A stretch of 64,000 bases of DNA from Triplophysa rosa. Its lineage: Eukaryota; Chordata; Actinopteri; Cypriniformes; Nemacheilidae. The position numbers and the translations under genes were made by a program. The first letter of the stretch is position 1. Each line of letters begins with the position of its first letter. Shown here piece by piece: positions 1 to 12,261 of this stretch. The DNA lies in assembly GCF_024868665.1 (NCBI RefSeq), contig NC_079910.1, forward strand, positions 6,634,976 to 6,698,975, written 5' to 3'. The notes below the pieces were generated by a model. The model worked only from the letters and a program-made list of their open reading frames with translations. It searched no databases and was not told the origin of the DNA.

Positions 1-397
1 GGTTGAGGTGTGAACTGAATCGCAATACATTTTTTGAACAGCAGGGGCCGCTATTTTCACTGCAAATCTAAACGTGGACATGCTGATATTTCTTAAATGC
101 AAAAAAATCCAAGAAAAGCACAGACAGTATTAGTTTGTTTATATTAAAGAGACTTTTTCTATTATTAATTTGTTATAAAATCGCAGTTTACTTTTGTTAT
201 TTGAAATAAAACATTATTTTATTATGCAAAGAAACGTGAAGCATTTAAGAAATAATGCAAGGGAAGTTGTTCATTTCTAATTTGTTTCAACTCATTTTTT
301 AAAAATAAATCGTGAGTAAATCGTGAATAAATCGCATCGTGAGATCAGAATCGTGAATCGCATCGCATCGTGAGCTGAGTGAATCGTTACATCCCTA
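1..397. mobile_element. hAT-like DNA transposon end (cut by window start)
   Basis: The right end reads outward as TAGGGATGTAACGATTCAC on the minus strand, followed by repeated CGATGCGATTCACGATT-type motifs (ATCGTGA and ATCGCATC, 308-387). This TAGGG(A/G)TGTAACGATTCAC end with subterminal short repeats is typical of abundant non-autonomous hAT elements in fish. The left end and left target duplication lie outside the window. No transposase coding is visible. Confidence 0.75.
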
Positions 398-689
398 GCT
401 AGTAGTCTAAGAAGCTGCCACGGACCAAGGCGGAATGCAACACAAAGAATAGCTAAAATTATGGTTGAGAACTTGAGACAAAGGGAATTCTGTCACAATT
501 ATTATCAATACGCTTGTCCTTTACACTCTTATCTTACATCATAATTGTATTATAAATTTGTGTTTTTTTCCACTACCTAGGTAGTGGCAAATAGATTTAT
601 TCCATCAGTCTTTTTTATGCTTGTGTTCTACTAATGGTAGTTCAGTTGTGAGGTACGAGCGTGACTCTAAAACAGGTAGTAGTATTGGC

Positions 690-840
690 TACTTTTTACT
701 TAAGTACATTTTAGAGCCCATACTTTATACTTTTACTTGAGTAAACAAGTTTAGTCAGTACTTCAACTTTTACTTGAGTACTTTTAAACATGAGTATCTG
801 TACTTCTACTTAAGTAAAGGATGTGTGTACTTTTGCCATC
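690..840. repeat. ACTTGAGTA-type interspersed repeat
   Basis: The segment is built from many variants of TACTTTTACTTGAGTA and TTACTTAAGTA in both orientations. Similar sequence recurs at 62955-63140. It looks like the end of a fish DNA transposon with subterminal ACTTGAGTA repeats. No complete element with matching ends was delimited. Confidence 0.6.
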
Positions 841-1547
841 TCTGGTTATAGCTATAATGTTAGCTATAGTCTAGCATCGAACAGAAGAAAATTTACGGGT
901 TTGCCTGCTCATCCAGATGTAATGGTCAACTAGTTTGACTTGCTGTCCTTGTAGTATCCAGAGACTAGGTTTGAGTTACGATATAACACAGTTTAGCTAT
1001 ACTATTAATATTAAGAGACCTTCATGATTTCGAATGGTTATCACGGAACTTTCCCGTGTCATACGCCAACCGGGCTGCACAGGGCTGAATCACATGACTT
1101 GCCATGTGTCTCGATCAGCTCCCTTGCTCATGAATCAGTATATCGTGTATACGGGTCCAGGCACTGGAAAGCACCCTGGCTCCCTTCTCATTGGGACAAT
1201 GTTCACTTATTTTGTGTGGTGGTACTTCACAGCTGGTAATAATCAACAACCTGAGAAACACTTTCATTATTCTGTTACATATAAGTGCACAAATTTGTTC
1301 GATTATTAAATTTAACTGTTGTGTTGCCTGCCTGTCTAGCAACGTTTGTTTATACATAACATAAAATAAGCGTTTGTCTTTTCAAAAGTTTCATGAAGTT
1401 CATTGAGTTGGCTCCTGCGATTTCGTTAAATGTCTTCAAAACTTGCCACGTGATTTCAGGTAAGGGAACATGGGGGAGCATCAATGCTCCCTGGTTTTTG
1501 CAGTGCATTGTGGGAATTTTTAGGGAACAAATGTTACAGGGTTGTTG

Positions 1548-1748
1548 CTAGAAGGGATACAGCTACAGCCGGTGGTTGTGCAAAATCTCGCCATATACTG
1601 TAATTACAATAGCTAACGCCTTCACCTACCCCAATCCTAAACCTAACCTTCCAATAATAAACAAACATTAATCAACAGTTTACACGTGACAAAAATTATG
1701 CGGCATTGAAGTGCGCATGCCCAGTGGAGGTAGCTGTATCCCTTCTAG
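1548..1748. mobile_element. 201-bp MITE with 19-bp perfect inverted ends
   Basis: CTAGAAGGGATACAGCTAC at 1548-1566 is matched by its exact reverse complement at 1730-1748. The outermost CTAG is self-complementary, so it may be a 4-bp target duplication or part of the ends. There is no coding capacity. The interior holds CCTAAACCTAACC-like sequence. The family is not recognised. Confidence 0.75.
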
Positions 1749-1999
1749 TCAAAACCATGTTTCAGTGCACTGGAAAGATTTTGCGAATGAGACAGCCCTT
1801 AAAATGGCTGACTACCTGATCAGTGCCCTGACTACTGAACAAGGGAGCTGATTGAGAAACAGTGATTTTAAGTCTGATAAGAGCTCCGAATCACTGATTT
1901 GAAACAAACGAATGGGGAAGGTTTCGAAGCTACTTAAGTATAAACGTTCTCGTTTGTGTAAGTTTATGGAACTCGGAACGGCATCAGTGTAAACATTCC

Positions 2000-2580
2000 G
2001 TCACAATCTGTGAACAGAACCCAAGCGCAGGCAGATGGGGGTTAACACAAAAAGGCTTTATTGATAAAAAACTGAAAATAAAAACCCACAATGGGGAAAA
2101 ACACTCAAAACAAAACAAAACAAAACAAAACAAAACAAAACCAAACACAAACACTTCCCTCAGGGGATGGGCAAACAAAGGAAGTCCAATAATATTCACA
2201 AACGGTGTATAAGACAAGGCTAGGGAATTTGGACGACAGGATAACCTCATAGGATAGCACGTAATGGCAAGTCGAAGGTACAACAGACAAACCGATACTG
2301 GACAGAAGGAAACTGGGACTAGATACAGGTGAACACTAACAAGGGTGATGACAAGGGCCAGGTGGGAAGAATTAACACTAAAGGGAAGACCATGACATGG
2401 GGCAGGTGAAGGGAATGAACACTAAGCGGGATAATGATGGGGAAACATGGAGGCGGGGCCACAGCACGAGACAAGGAGACACGTGGCGTAATGTCAAAAC
2501 ATACACGACAACACACACACAAGACATGGTACTGTCACGACCCTGTCCACCAAACTAGAAAACTCTGGACAGGAGGGACA
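2000..2580. repeat. Probable interspersed repeat with CAAAA microsatellite
   Basis: The segment contains an (AAAAC)n run at about 2105-2143, then purine-rich sequence with recurring motifs such as GAACACTAA, AAGGGTGATGACAAGG and ACACTAAAGGG (2325-2420). It ends in CTGTCACGACCCTGTCC. The texture is that of a dispersed cyprinid repeat, but no ends or target duplication could be set. ORFs here are low-complexity shadows. Confidence 0.45.
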
Positions 2581-4156
2581 GGTTCATGACACATTCAGCC
2601 AATCACACGTGAGTGTTATGAAGCGAATCGTCTTGCGTTACCTGCAAGCGCATCTTTGTTTAAAATTCCCGCCGGGTCAATAATCTGTGGTATCAGTGTT
2701 GCTCTCTCAATTCATTCCCATTTTATATGTCAGGCAGGGAATTTACTGTTAAATGCACCCCTGAACATACACTGAGGACAATTACATCCTTCTACAGTCA
2801 CAGTAAAAGTATGTAACATTATTTCGTGTTTTGGCGCCATTGAAATTCTGCGTTGTGATAACACTGGTAAATATCCTTCATTGAAACAAACTTGTTTTGC
2901 GCTCAAATCATTTTTTGGTTGGTTATTGCTATGTTCATAATTTAAGGCAGGCTGTCACATTTGTAACCGAGAGGGGGTCGCTTGCTTGTTTTGGTGGACA
3001 ACTGTGTCACCCCATTTGGCTGCAATGTCCCAGATAATAGGTAGTTTGTTTGCAAATATTTTTGTTTGATGTGGCATTTTATGATATACATTGTTATCCA
3101 GTATGCTTTCTTTATTGTAAACATGAATGTAGTGATTACATATCTAACAGCAAAGTTGCATAGAAACTCAATTTGCAATTATGAGCGCACTGCAAGAATG
3201 CACCTGCTGCTTGTTAAAATGTCATTCTAATTAAACTATTTTTAGGATACTTTAGACTATTTTGAGGTTTCATTTAATTTTTGGGCCGCTGTGTTTTTGA
3301 TTTACGTTTGTTTCCTTTTACTGGCACTGCTTGCTGCACAGATAAATCTGTTTCCTCTGTGTGTGGGAAGGTGCCTAGTTGTCATCAGCAGGTGTTTTAT
3401 GCTAATGGTAATTGAGCAAGTCAAATAATTTCAGATAGCAGTATCTGCTCTCCACAGTAAAACTCATTTACCCTTGTTCAATCTTTCCCATCAGTGTATG
3501 ACGCGATCAGCACATAGCCTACCCCATTCTCCAGAATTATCTCTGTGCCCCAACTGGAACAGTGCAGAGCCACTCTGCTGTTCACGGCATTATCGGGTAG
3601 CTGTAAACTCTTTGTTAGGACTTTGCTTCAGGCTGGGATTACACTCTTTTCAAAGAGCCGTTTTCCCCCCCTCTCACCCACCCTTTTTAATTCTTTAAAG
3701 ATTTCAGTCATCCTTTAAGTCCATATTTTGCAATATTGTCTTTTATGGCTTTAGATATCTAAACATCTGAGCAAATTAAAAATAGAGGTGTTATAGAACG
3801 GACAGGCAGGGTGACTTTGCCTTTAAGAAGCACTGGGGACATGAAGTTTACCATTTGAAGTGTGCATCTTTGATTTCTGGTCAGCTTCTGCTTGAGACAC
3901 AGGCCTTTGTTTTATATTCACAAACAGAAGCCCGCGTCTTCTTGGGGTTCTCAGACAAATTGAAAAGGGTTCAGGTAACAAGAAGAACACACTTGAGAGA
4001 GAATCACATTTCTTGAATAAACTATAAGGCTTTGTTGAGCACAGTCGCTGTAAGACATTTTCAAAGGTGATATATAGGTAGACAAGAAGGACAAGTTAAA
4101 GTCAGTGCTTCTAAACTAAAACTCACTAGTCTGCAAAACTCCTGAGGATGTTTACC
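2581..4156. other. Intron, no feature recognised
   Basis: AT-rich unique-looking DNA. No exon with family resemblance, no inverted-ended element and no RNA gene was seen. Confidence 0.5.
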
Positions 4157-4210
4157 TCATTTGTAAGTCGCTTTGGATAAAAGCGTCTGCTAAATGAATA
4201 AATGTAAATG
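4157..4210 (+). repeat. LINE/SINE 3'-tail-like repeat fragment
   Basis: The segment carries GTAAGTCGCTTTGGATAAAA followed by GCGTCTGCTAAATG and a short AATGTAAATG tail. This conserved tail is very common in fish genomes and is usually assigned to the 3' ends of L2/CR1-type LINEs and SINEs that share them. A reverse-orientation copy lies at 46454-46509. Only the tail is present; no reverse transcriptase was seen. Confidence 0.7.
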
Positions 4211-6401
4211 TTTATATTCAATATATTCAGCTGAGAGACGCTTCTCATATTTAACCACTTCTATTCAGTTCACCCTACGATAATTACTTGAATAATGGAG
4301 AGTAAAACCAGATCTGGAGACATGACAGTGACAAGTGATTTTTCTCAACGTTTCTTCATTGAATTAATATATTTTGGCTGTTGATGGAACACTGAAGATC
4401 TATAATACGATTATGTCATTTAGGCACACATTTCTCAGTCTAAACAGATGACAAAATCCTATTCTCTGACATATACAGATGTCTGCAATATCAGTGTTGA
4501 TTGCATGACAACTAGGGAAGCATGAAAGATTCAAAACAGGACCACCAACCAGTTTAGCTGATGCTACTGTCAGAGAAAAGCTAATACCTTTCTCACATTA
4601 CGGGTTATTTTCTGTCATCGCGATCGAGGAAGCGCTGATATGACGAAAGGGGCCTTCATAGCAGGATAATTTAAATTTTGCATAACAGCCCGACTGCGTA
4701 ACATAAACATGGAGACGGTGTAATTGGCTGCAGCAGATTGATATGTCATCAATGACGCGAGCTGTGGCGTGTAAGCGCATTAGCTTAGAGAAGAAGGAAA
4801 TCGACTGATTTGCAAGTGTGTCTATAACCACATTCACACGACTTGGTACAGCGTCAGAAATGATTGTTCTGTCACAATTAGAGCCTAAGCAAAGTGGAAG
4901 GAGTCTTTTTGATGGTGACTCAGTCAGTCATATTATGTTACAGGTTTGACTCACTGTGTTTGTTTGGATTGTCTTGGTTCTCTATTTTTGTGCTGGTATT
5001 GAAATGAGTTGCGCTCACAAACGATTCAGATATATAAAATTAGGGCTTGGTTGTTCTACCATAAAATTAAAAGGAAATTTAAAGTAGATACTGTATGTTG
5101 TCTACTTAGTCACTACTCATTTTTTGTTTGTTTGTTAAAAAGAGGTATTGAGAAAGAAGATTGACTTGGTAACAGTGTGAGTGTCTTGATAATGTCCTGT
5201 AATGATATAATGTCACTGGCTGAACAATCTAGTGTGTGTGTTCTTCTGAGGATTATAATGTGAAAAATCGGTTGATAAAGTCCTTATGTCGGTGCTCTCC
5301 CACAGTTTTAAAATGGGTTAAGATCTGAAGTAGATGACTGTCTAGACATAATTATGGTCTGATTTTCCCCCATTGTTGTTCATATTAAGATTGTGAGGTC
5401 ATTCAGATGACAATTATTTCAAATTCTGTTATATCATTTGATTCATGTCATTATGACATGGTTTTATTTGATCTTACTGCAGCCAAACAGTAACTTAGCT
5501 TAGATTTATTATCATATCAAGAAGCAAACTTTCCCCCTTACAGGGAGAACAACTGCTGTGTGGCCCAATCCTTTTTCTTCCTTGCACAATCTTGCCATAT
5601 TGCGAGGGTTTTATTGGAACGGGATGTGAATGTCATGTGGGTACTGGTGACAGACGAATATATAATCAGCGGTTGGTCGTAACAAGGTGATAATAATTGG
5701 ACTCAATTCACTGTTGTAGACAATTTCTTTGTAATTTAGGAATTCTGCCTTGAAAGTGAACTTTCATTTAACAATGAAAGATAAATGGTGTGATTTGACT
5801 GGCCTGCCAAGCCCTTAGGAATAGGAAGGAGAGACAGACATGGTAAGAATAGAAGAAAGCCTGATATATAGTCCTGCCTTAATTGCCCCTGAACAAATTG
5901 TATTTTCTTTTTCTTTTATCTTTGGCTGGCATTTGTGCTTTTACTGTTCTTTCTAGCAGTGAGGATCAGGGTGGCTTGGTACTTTATTGGGCAGTTAAAG
6001 TCTTAATAAAGCTTAGCATCAGTCCCCCTAAGCCTTTGAGAGTGGACTTCCACCGCCGAAACACCTGAAGTTTGATGATTCTCATCACAATATGTCACAA
6101 TATTTCTTTTTACCTCGCAGCACTGTGGCCCATTAATTCAGAATTTTATTCATCCAAACGTTTTACCTTCATTCTGTGCATTGCTTGTTAGCTGCTGCGC
6201 TTTGCGGTCGGAATAATTGGCGGCCATTCATTTATGATCCTTGTTATGTGCCGCGTATGAGAGATGCAGAAGAACCGCAGTGGATAATCATGATGTAATA
6301 TTAAAATATATACACTTGCTATTTTACCTGTTCACTAAGTCTTGTATGTTGGCATGATGTATTGATTTATGAAAGAAATGCGTACTGCTGCTCCGCTCTA
6401 A
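4211..6401. other. camta1: Upstream camta1 intron, no feature recognised
   Basis: This stretch runs up to the splice acceptor. It has no mobile-element ends, no second exon and no RNA gene that I can support. Confidence 0.5.
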
Positions 6402-6426
6402 GACCTTGTGTGCTTTTTCTCTGCAG
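6402..6426 (+). other. camta1: Splice acceptor of the camta1 exon
   Basis: A pyrimidine-rich tract (TGCTTTTTCTCTGCAG) ends in AG at 6425-6426, immediately before the CG-1 coding segment. It sets the exon start, because reading open frame further upstream gives sequence unlike any CG-1 domain. Confidence 0.9.
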
Positions 6427-6530
6427 ATGAACATGGACATTTGAAAATATACCTGCCCAAAAAGTTGCTTGAATGTCTACCAAAATGCTCCACGTTGCCA
6501 AAAGAGAGACACAGGTGGAACACCAATGAG
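6427..6530 (+). CDS. camta1: Internal coding exon of camta1 (part of CG-1 DNA-binding domain)
   Basis: This 104-nt exon is preceded by a pyrimidine-rich acceptor ending CTCTGCAG and followed by the donor GTAAGG. The first two bases (AT) complete a codon started in the previous exon, so the upstream intron is phase 1. The next 34 codons end exactly at the donor, so the downstream intron is phase 0. The peptide contains LPKKLLECLPKC followed by LPKERHRWNTNE, a hallmark of the CG-1 domain of calmodulin-binding transcription activators. CAMTA proteins are nuclear factors with CG-1, TIG, ankyrin and IQ motifs. CSTLPKERHRW fits CAMTA1; CAMTA2, as I recall it, reads differently here (PLLPPERLRW). 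Identification is from memory of the family, not from a search. The flanking CG-1 exons are not in the window. Whether this is the a or b teleost copy cannot be told. Confidence 0.93.
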
Positions 6531-6536
6531 GTAAGG
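6531..6536 (+). other. camta1: Splice donor of the camta1 exon
   Basis: GTAAGG follows the codon for the final Glu of WNTNE. The match to the CG-1 domain stops exactly here; the frame stays open for about 80 nt more but encodes no CG-1-like residues. Confidence 0.9.
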
Positions 6537-9500
6537 TCACCTCTCTCCGCCATCTGCTACTGTCTTTTTTTAACTCCTGCTGACTTCATAGAGATAAAAC
6601 CTTGTTTATTTTAGGCAGCGAAACGGACACAATGTGTTAATAGAAACTTCACTAGGGACTCTGCAGTCAGTTCGGATATTAGCAGCAACTGCTTGATTGC
6701 CTCATTTTTGCGGCGGGAGGATTTAGATCTAGCACCCTGTTTTTTCCTTACTGTGATTCTTGCACACTGGACATGTGTCTTTCTGGAAACAGCAGGTTAA
6801 TAAAGTATATTAATTTTCACATTTGCAGTAGTTTATTATCTGCACATAAAACATTTATGTTTTGGCATTTCATATTTCAGCATATTCTTCTGCTTTTGGG
6901 CTGGCAAATCGCACAGCGGTTTGTAAGTGAAAACTTGACGGTTTATCATTTTTGGCCATCTGTTCCAGCACCAGTTTTATTCGTAGATGTTTGAATTCCC
7001 TGGAAAATAGGCAGATATGATTTTTAAAACATACTAACTAGTTGACAAGAGAGAAAATCCTGTCGATAGATCTCATATAGTGCTAAATTAGAGCAGAGCT
7101 CTGAAATTCATTGGACTGTCTGTTCATCTCGATCTCGTTCATCTTTCTTTGAGTCTGACTCAGTCTTTCTCGCTTATTGCACCGATTAGTAGTATTTCTT
7201 GTACTGTTTCAGGACTTCTTGAAATGTTTTCCCAGGAGACAAGGCTTTGCGGTATACTGTTTTAAAAATAATTATTTTTTTAGTCATCAAGTTGTTTAAC
7301 TTGGCTTTGTTGTTTATTGCCGTTCAGTAGATGCTGGCATGCTGTTTCATACTGTGCCTTATCTTACAAATCCATATACCTAATAATCTACATATGGAAA
7401 TGCGTTTTAAGTACGTTTATCAAAGCCTAAAGGTATTTCAGAAACAATGCCTCAAACAAATAAGAAAAGATAACAACCCTCTTAGATTTATGCATTGAAA
7501 ATGAAAAATGTTTTTATTTGTATGACTGCAGGATGAAAAATCAGAGACTGTTTGCTCCAGCTGTCCTTGACCTATAGGCCAGCCATTTTAAATTAGTTCA
7601 TTTCTTTTCAGCCCAGCTACTTTATCATTTAATGGAAATGAGAGGGTGTCTTGCTTGATTTTTGTGTTTTATTTGTTGTTCGTGTTCAGTCTGTTGTGCG
7701 GCGCGTCTCCCTCCTCGCAGTGGCTGCGGGGAGATATAAACGAAACATTGTTTTGCAGCCGCAAGCTGGAGGATTTTAAATGACTGAGTTTCTCTGAGGA
7801 GATTCATAAACTCATAGCTCAGTCAAGGCAATGCTGTTTTATTGCAATTGATCCCAATACAGCATGCATGGGGTTCGCATTAAGTGACAGGCAGCAATAT
7901 TATCAGAGGACATGAGAGGAATTCTGTGTGGCGTGTGCGCATGTTGAGCGTTTTTAGTTCTTTCGTTATTAAAAGTCTTTTTTTTTAATGAATGACATCT
8001 GATGAGAAGTACTCAGGTGAGCAGGAGTGCCCGTCTGGCTTTGTAATATCAGAACGCCTGCCACAGCCACATATAGAACTCTCCTGACAAATCACTGACG
8101 CTGCCCTCTTAAAGGGATATTTATGAATTGGAAACTCTGCTTTATCCCTCTGTGTTTCCTTTTGTGGAGTGTCAAGGGCTGTTTTGAAGGTAAAACAGTT
8201 TGGATATGAATGACAATGCCAAAATAGACATTGAAAGCACCAGCCGTTAAATGTTTGTGTCTTGTCATATTCGGCTTGGATGTTTTCCCTGTATGGTTCT
8301 TTTAACCAGAGACTGTTTTGTTGAATAATTCCTCTTTGAAGTGCAAATATGGCATTGTGGAATATGGTTGTTTATTTGGGTTCATTTCCATGTAATATGA
8401 TGAAATGCACAGAGAAGTTGAACATTCCCTTGTCACTCAAAGCCTGCCGATTCACGTCAGGCATTATGCGTGTTATGTGTATATTTTTAGTCTGGTTTGG
8501 AATGGTACATAAGGAAGGAGAGACAAAAATGTTGCCGTAGATCAGCGGCTGCCTTCCTAATTGAAGCTGATGGTTTAACGTGTTTGACCTGCGGTGTTGT
8601 GCTTGCAGTCACAATTAATTTCGCGAAATGATGTCATCTTCACCCCAGTATGAAGTGTTTGCACAGACATAAAACTCTGTGCAAAAAGGAAGCGATCTTG
8701 AACCTTTCTCTGGATTGATGCCACCCTCATGCATTTTCAAAAGACTAGATGGTACAGCTTCTAATTTAGATCAGGAGAGTTTCATGGGTAGGAGGCCAGG
8801 CAACCTTACCCCAAAAGCAAGGGCATTTGTGTGTCACGTGTGCGAGGCAGACACCGCGGCTGGAGTGACTCACCGATGGCAGACTGAGAGGTATTAAGCA
8901 GTCTCATTGCTGCTGATTGTGTGACTCTTACTGAATGTGACACCTCCTGTATTTCCTCCATATCCCTCCTGCTGCTCAGGCATCTTTGTTTTTTCTGCCT
9001 GAAATAACCATGTGCGGGTAACTGTGAGGGTTCATTCTGAGTGCATGCGACAGGATTTTCACGATGTTGTAATTCTTGTAAAGGTGTTGTTTCTTTGACT
9101 TCAACCTCATGCTTGATCACTTCACTATTTTTGTATTTAATGTGTCTGATTATGAGTTTGTTAATTATTAAGATAAGACAAAGGATTTATTGACGTGAAA
9201 GATTTGTATTATGTACTATTTCAATATTTCAATATATAATAGTTTTGGAATTTAGATGCAAGGGGAGAGTAACTTCTGTCGTGCCAGCTGGAGTCCAGAC
9301 GTCATAACCTCTCATTTTTCTGCCGGTTGGTCAGGACTGTCTGTATATCTGTCTTTATATCTCTCCCTGTGTGCATTCATGGGCAGGATGTGAGCTGGAA
9401 TACATTTTGAAAATGTCAAAAATTATATAAACCAATTTGCTCGAAATGATGGTGTAGGTTTAAGGCGAGAGGGGGAGGCGAGAAGGGAGGTGATATGCAC

Positions 9501-10704
9501 AAAAGCACTGCTCTGTTTTAAATGGTCAGAGTGAGATTTTAAGGAAATACAGGCTGAGGATTGACAATTTATTTAAGTGGAACAACCACAGCACCACAGT
9601 CCTGTAAAAAGGCTTAGAAAAAAGCAGCATAACAGAGTTTGAGGCAAACATGAAAACTAGAAAGGGGGTCTGTGAGATCTGACAATGGCTTTTGTTAACA
9701 GAAATCAAAGGAAAATTGTTGTTTGTCCAGGTCAGATTTTATTTTTGTAAAGCTAGTTATTTTAAAGTTAGTCTAAAAAACACACAACTTTTACGTGAGG
9801 CTATATATTTTTAACACAAGCTTAGTGTAAAGGGTCTGTGAGAAACAAGACATTCCAGGTTTCTTTTACCTTTTTCATTGTGACTTTGATTTAGCTTTTC
9901 AGATAAAGTTTTACAGAAACAAGACCAGTTTAACATATATTGTTTAGCATGAGAGCCAGCCAGGTTCAGGCAAAGAATAATGATGTATGTCAAACTTGTA
10001 AGATGTCCTCTCATCAAAAATACTCTCATGGGGTGTCCAGCATCTTGAAAAGTGTCAACACTGCTATCAGAAGACTGGAAAAGTGCTGGTCTCTGGAAGG
10101 GACCCTGTGGGAGAGAGAGATAGGCAGGAAAAAGGAGCTAAGCTAGTGTGACATTCAGCCTCTAATGAGTGGCAGGCATTAAAGACCTGTGAACCTTCTC
10201 TCGACTCTGAACCCAAGCCCAACCGAGGGATAAGTGCGCATCAGCTCAGCTCTACTAAGGAATTCTACACATTTAATGCCCTGTCATCACGACTAATCCG
10301 CTCTGCCCGGCACTGCCGTGGCACGGTGCCCACGTGCAATATGCCTTCACTCCTGCTGGGTTGCCATCGTGGACGCACATGGCACTGGAGCAGCCCGGGG
10401 AGAGTCGTGGGCAGAGAGAACTGAATCTTCCGGTTACAGTCACGTCCGGTGGCAACGTCCAGCGAGAGGGTTCTTATTATGCAGGATGTGGAGGGAGAAA
10501 GAGAGGTTTGGCTCACCGGGCCAGAAAAGACTGCATTTCCCCCACCAAATCAACCACAATACGATACCTCCCGTGAGAGGTGGTGCACCTGCCGGTGAAA
10601 TCCATTTACAGATTAAATACTGATCAGAGCAATCTTCTGTTTTTGATTACAGGGCATTGAGAGCCTCCCAGTACCATGTTGTTCTGCAGATTACAATTGA
10701 GAGG
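6537..10704. other. Intron, element-poor stretch, nothing recognised
   Basis: About 4.2 kb immediately downstream of the exon without any delimited transposon, in contrast to the element-rich DNA further right. Long ORFs are absent. It could hold regulatory elements, but the sequence alone does not show this. Confidence 0.5.
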
Positions 10705-10819
10705 TTAAAGGGGTCAGATCAGCCAAAAATGAACATTCTGTGATCATTTACTTGCCCGTGTGTTGTTTAAGACCATGACTTGCTTTCGTTCATAAAACAC
10801 AGTGTGTTAGACTATTTGA
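10705..10819 (+). mobile_element. Truncated TTAA MITE (one arm only)
   Basis: The segment starts TTAAAGGGGTCAGATC and continues AGCCAAAAATGAACATTCTG and TGATCATTTACTTGCCC. These match, with substitutions, one arm of the TTAA MITE family seen at 21935 and 29522. The second arm is missing and another element begins at about 10820. Confidence 0.6.
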
Positions 10820-11669
10820 AGAGTTTGGTTCCAAAACGCGATAAACGGCATTAAAAAAAAAAGAGTTTCCGCCAAAATCAGTATTGTATCAGGTCGGTAT
10901 TGAAAAGTCACTTTTTAATTTTACACGAAATGCGATATCCGCCGTGTTATTCTGTCATGTTTTCTCCCTTTTTTCCAAACCGCAATATACTGTACGGCAG
11001 TCTCACTTCTCTGCAGAATGCGATATATCCGTTCAACCAATCACAGCACACCATTCCACGCACTGTAAACAGTAATGGCGGCGCTCTGAATACGTTTCCC
11101 TGATCTACTTTGTATTCAACAAACAAACAAAAAAATGAATAATTTTGACGGCATTGATGAACCTGTGCTGATTTCTGTGGTGGGGAAGAAACGTAAGCCA
11201 TCAAAATCGAATCATTTACGTGAGGAGATTAAGAAGATGAGGCACTAATTTATAGCATTAAAAAGATGACCCGTTGAATTCATTTGAAGAGCGATGACTG
11301 ATTGAATGTATTTTTAGTCCAGTGCCTGTATGTAAGATTAGTATTGTATTGAGTTCAGAGGCTGTCATATGTGGATCAACTCACTTTGTTGTATTTTCAA
11401 CAGTTTCAATATGAAAAATAACTTTTATATTGATTCAATGGATTTATTGCATTTTGAAAACAATTTTATTTATGGATTTATTATCAGTTTTTATAATAAA
11501 TCTTTTAAAATCTAAATCTGGATTTGAATTTTTTTTGTTACCTAAAGATGCTATATGAAACTTTGAAACAGAAAATAGTGGTTTTCATCTTGCCACTTTC
11601 TTTGTAAAGAAAACACATTTTTACTCAAATTAATCAAAATGGATTTATAGCGTTTTGGAACCAAACTCT
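10820..11669. mobile_element. 850-bp DNA element with 20-bp inverted ends
   Basis: AGAGTTTGGTTCCAAAACGC at 10820-10839 is matched by its reverse complement GCGTTTTGGAACCAAACTCT at 11650-11669. The interior holds a CCAATCACAGC box (about 11038), an ATGGCGGCG start-like site (about 11076) and a 37-codon ORF at 11135-11248. This resembles the 5' part of a former autonomous transposon left after internal deletion. No target duplication was settled, so the superfamily is open. Confidence 0.75.
11135..11248 (+). pseudogene. 37-codon ORF in the 10820-11669 element, probable transposon gene remnant
   Basis: ATG at 11135 opens a 37-residue frame ending TAA at 11248. It begins MNNFDGIDEPVLISVVGKKR and ends EEIKKMRH: an acidic start followed by a lysine/arginine-rich run (KKRKPSK). 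The composition is more protein-like than its surroundings. It sits downstream of a CCAAT-box-like segment within the element. It could be the first coding part of a lost transposase or accessory protein, or chance. I recognise no family. Confidence 0.35.
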
Positions 11670-12253
11670 CCTAATTTGTTCTGATCATTTCTTCCTCAAT
11701 TAGGAAGTATCATATTGTCTCAGTGTTTTCACCTTGCTTTTACCAAACTGATTTATCCGCCCCTTTCGTTAATATAAGGAAAAAATAAAGGTGTTACTTT
11801 TGAAGATTTCACTTTTAAGAAGTCGTACTTTTTACATTACCCACGTTTGATTAGTTTCACTCCTCTGCCAGGGTCCAACAATAAAGGGAACGTCCTTCCT
11901 TTTATCTCCTGTCTCCCATCTGAATCTTTCCCGACCCCCCACTTGCCGTCCCTCCTGTGGAATCTGCATCACATCTATTCAATAACAGTTTCAGGTCATG
12001 GCTTCAATTATATCCACATCTCTCTGTCGTAGCTTTGAAAATATAATGACTGTTTTGCAAGCATAGACTGAACAAATAATGAAAGACCTGCATACTAACA
12101 AAGCGAAACCTCTATGTAACCTTTATGTTACCCATTTGTAGTATGAACTTGTTGGGGTTGGCCAGTGTTGAGTTATTTGCAGCAAGCTTGTTATAATGAA
12201 ACTGCCTTGGCTGCTACTATGTTATTTATTAACAATGCTTTAATTTTAATATT
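11670..12253. other. Intron, nothing recognised
   Basis: Unique-looking AT-rich DNA between two mobile elements. Confidence 0.5.
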
Positions 12254-12261
12254 ATGACGAG

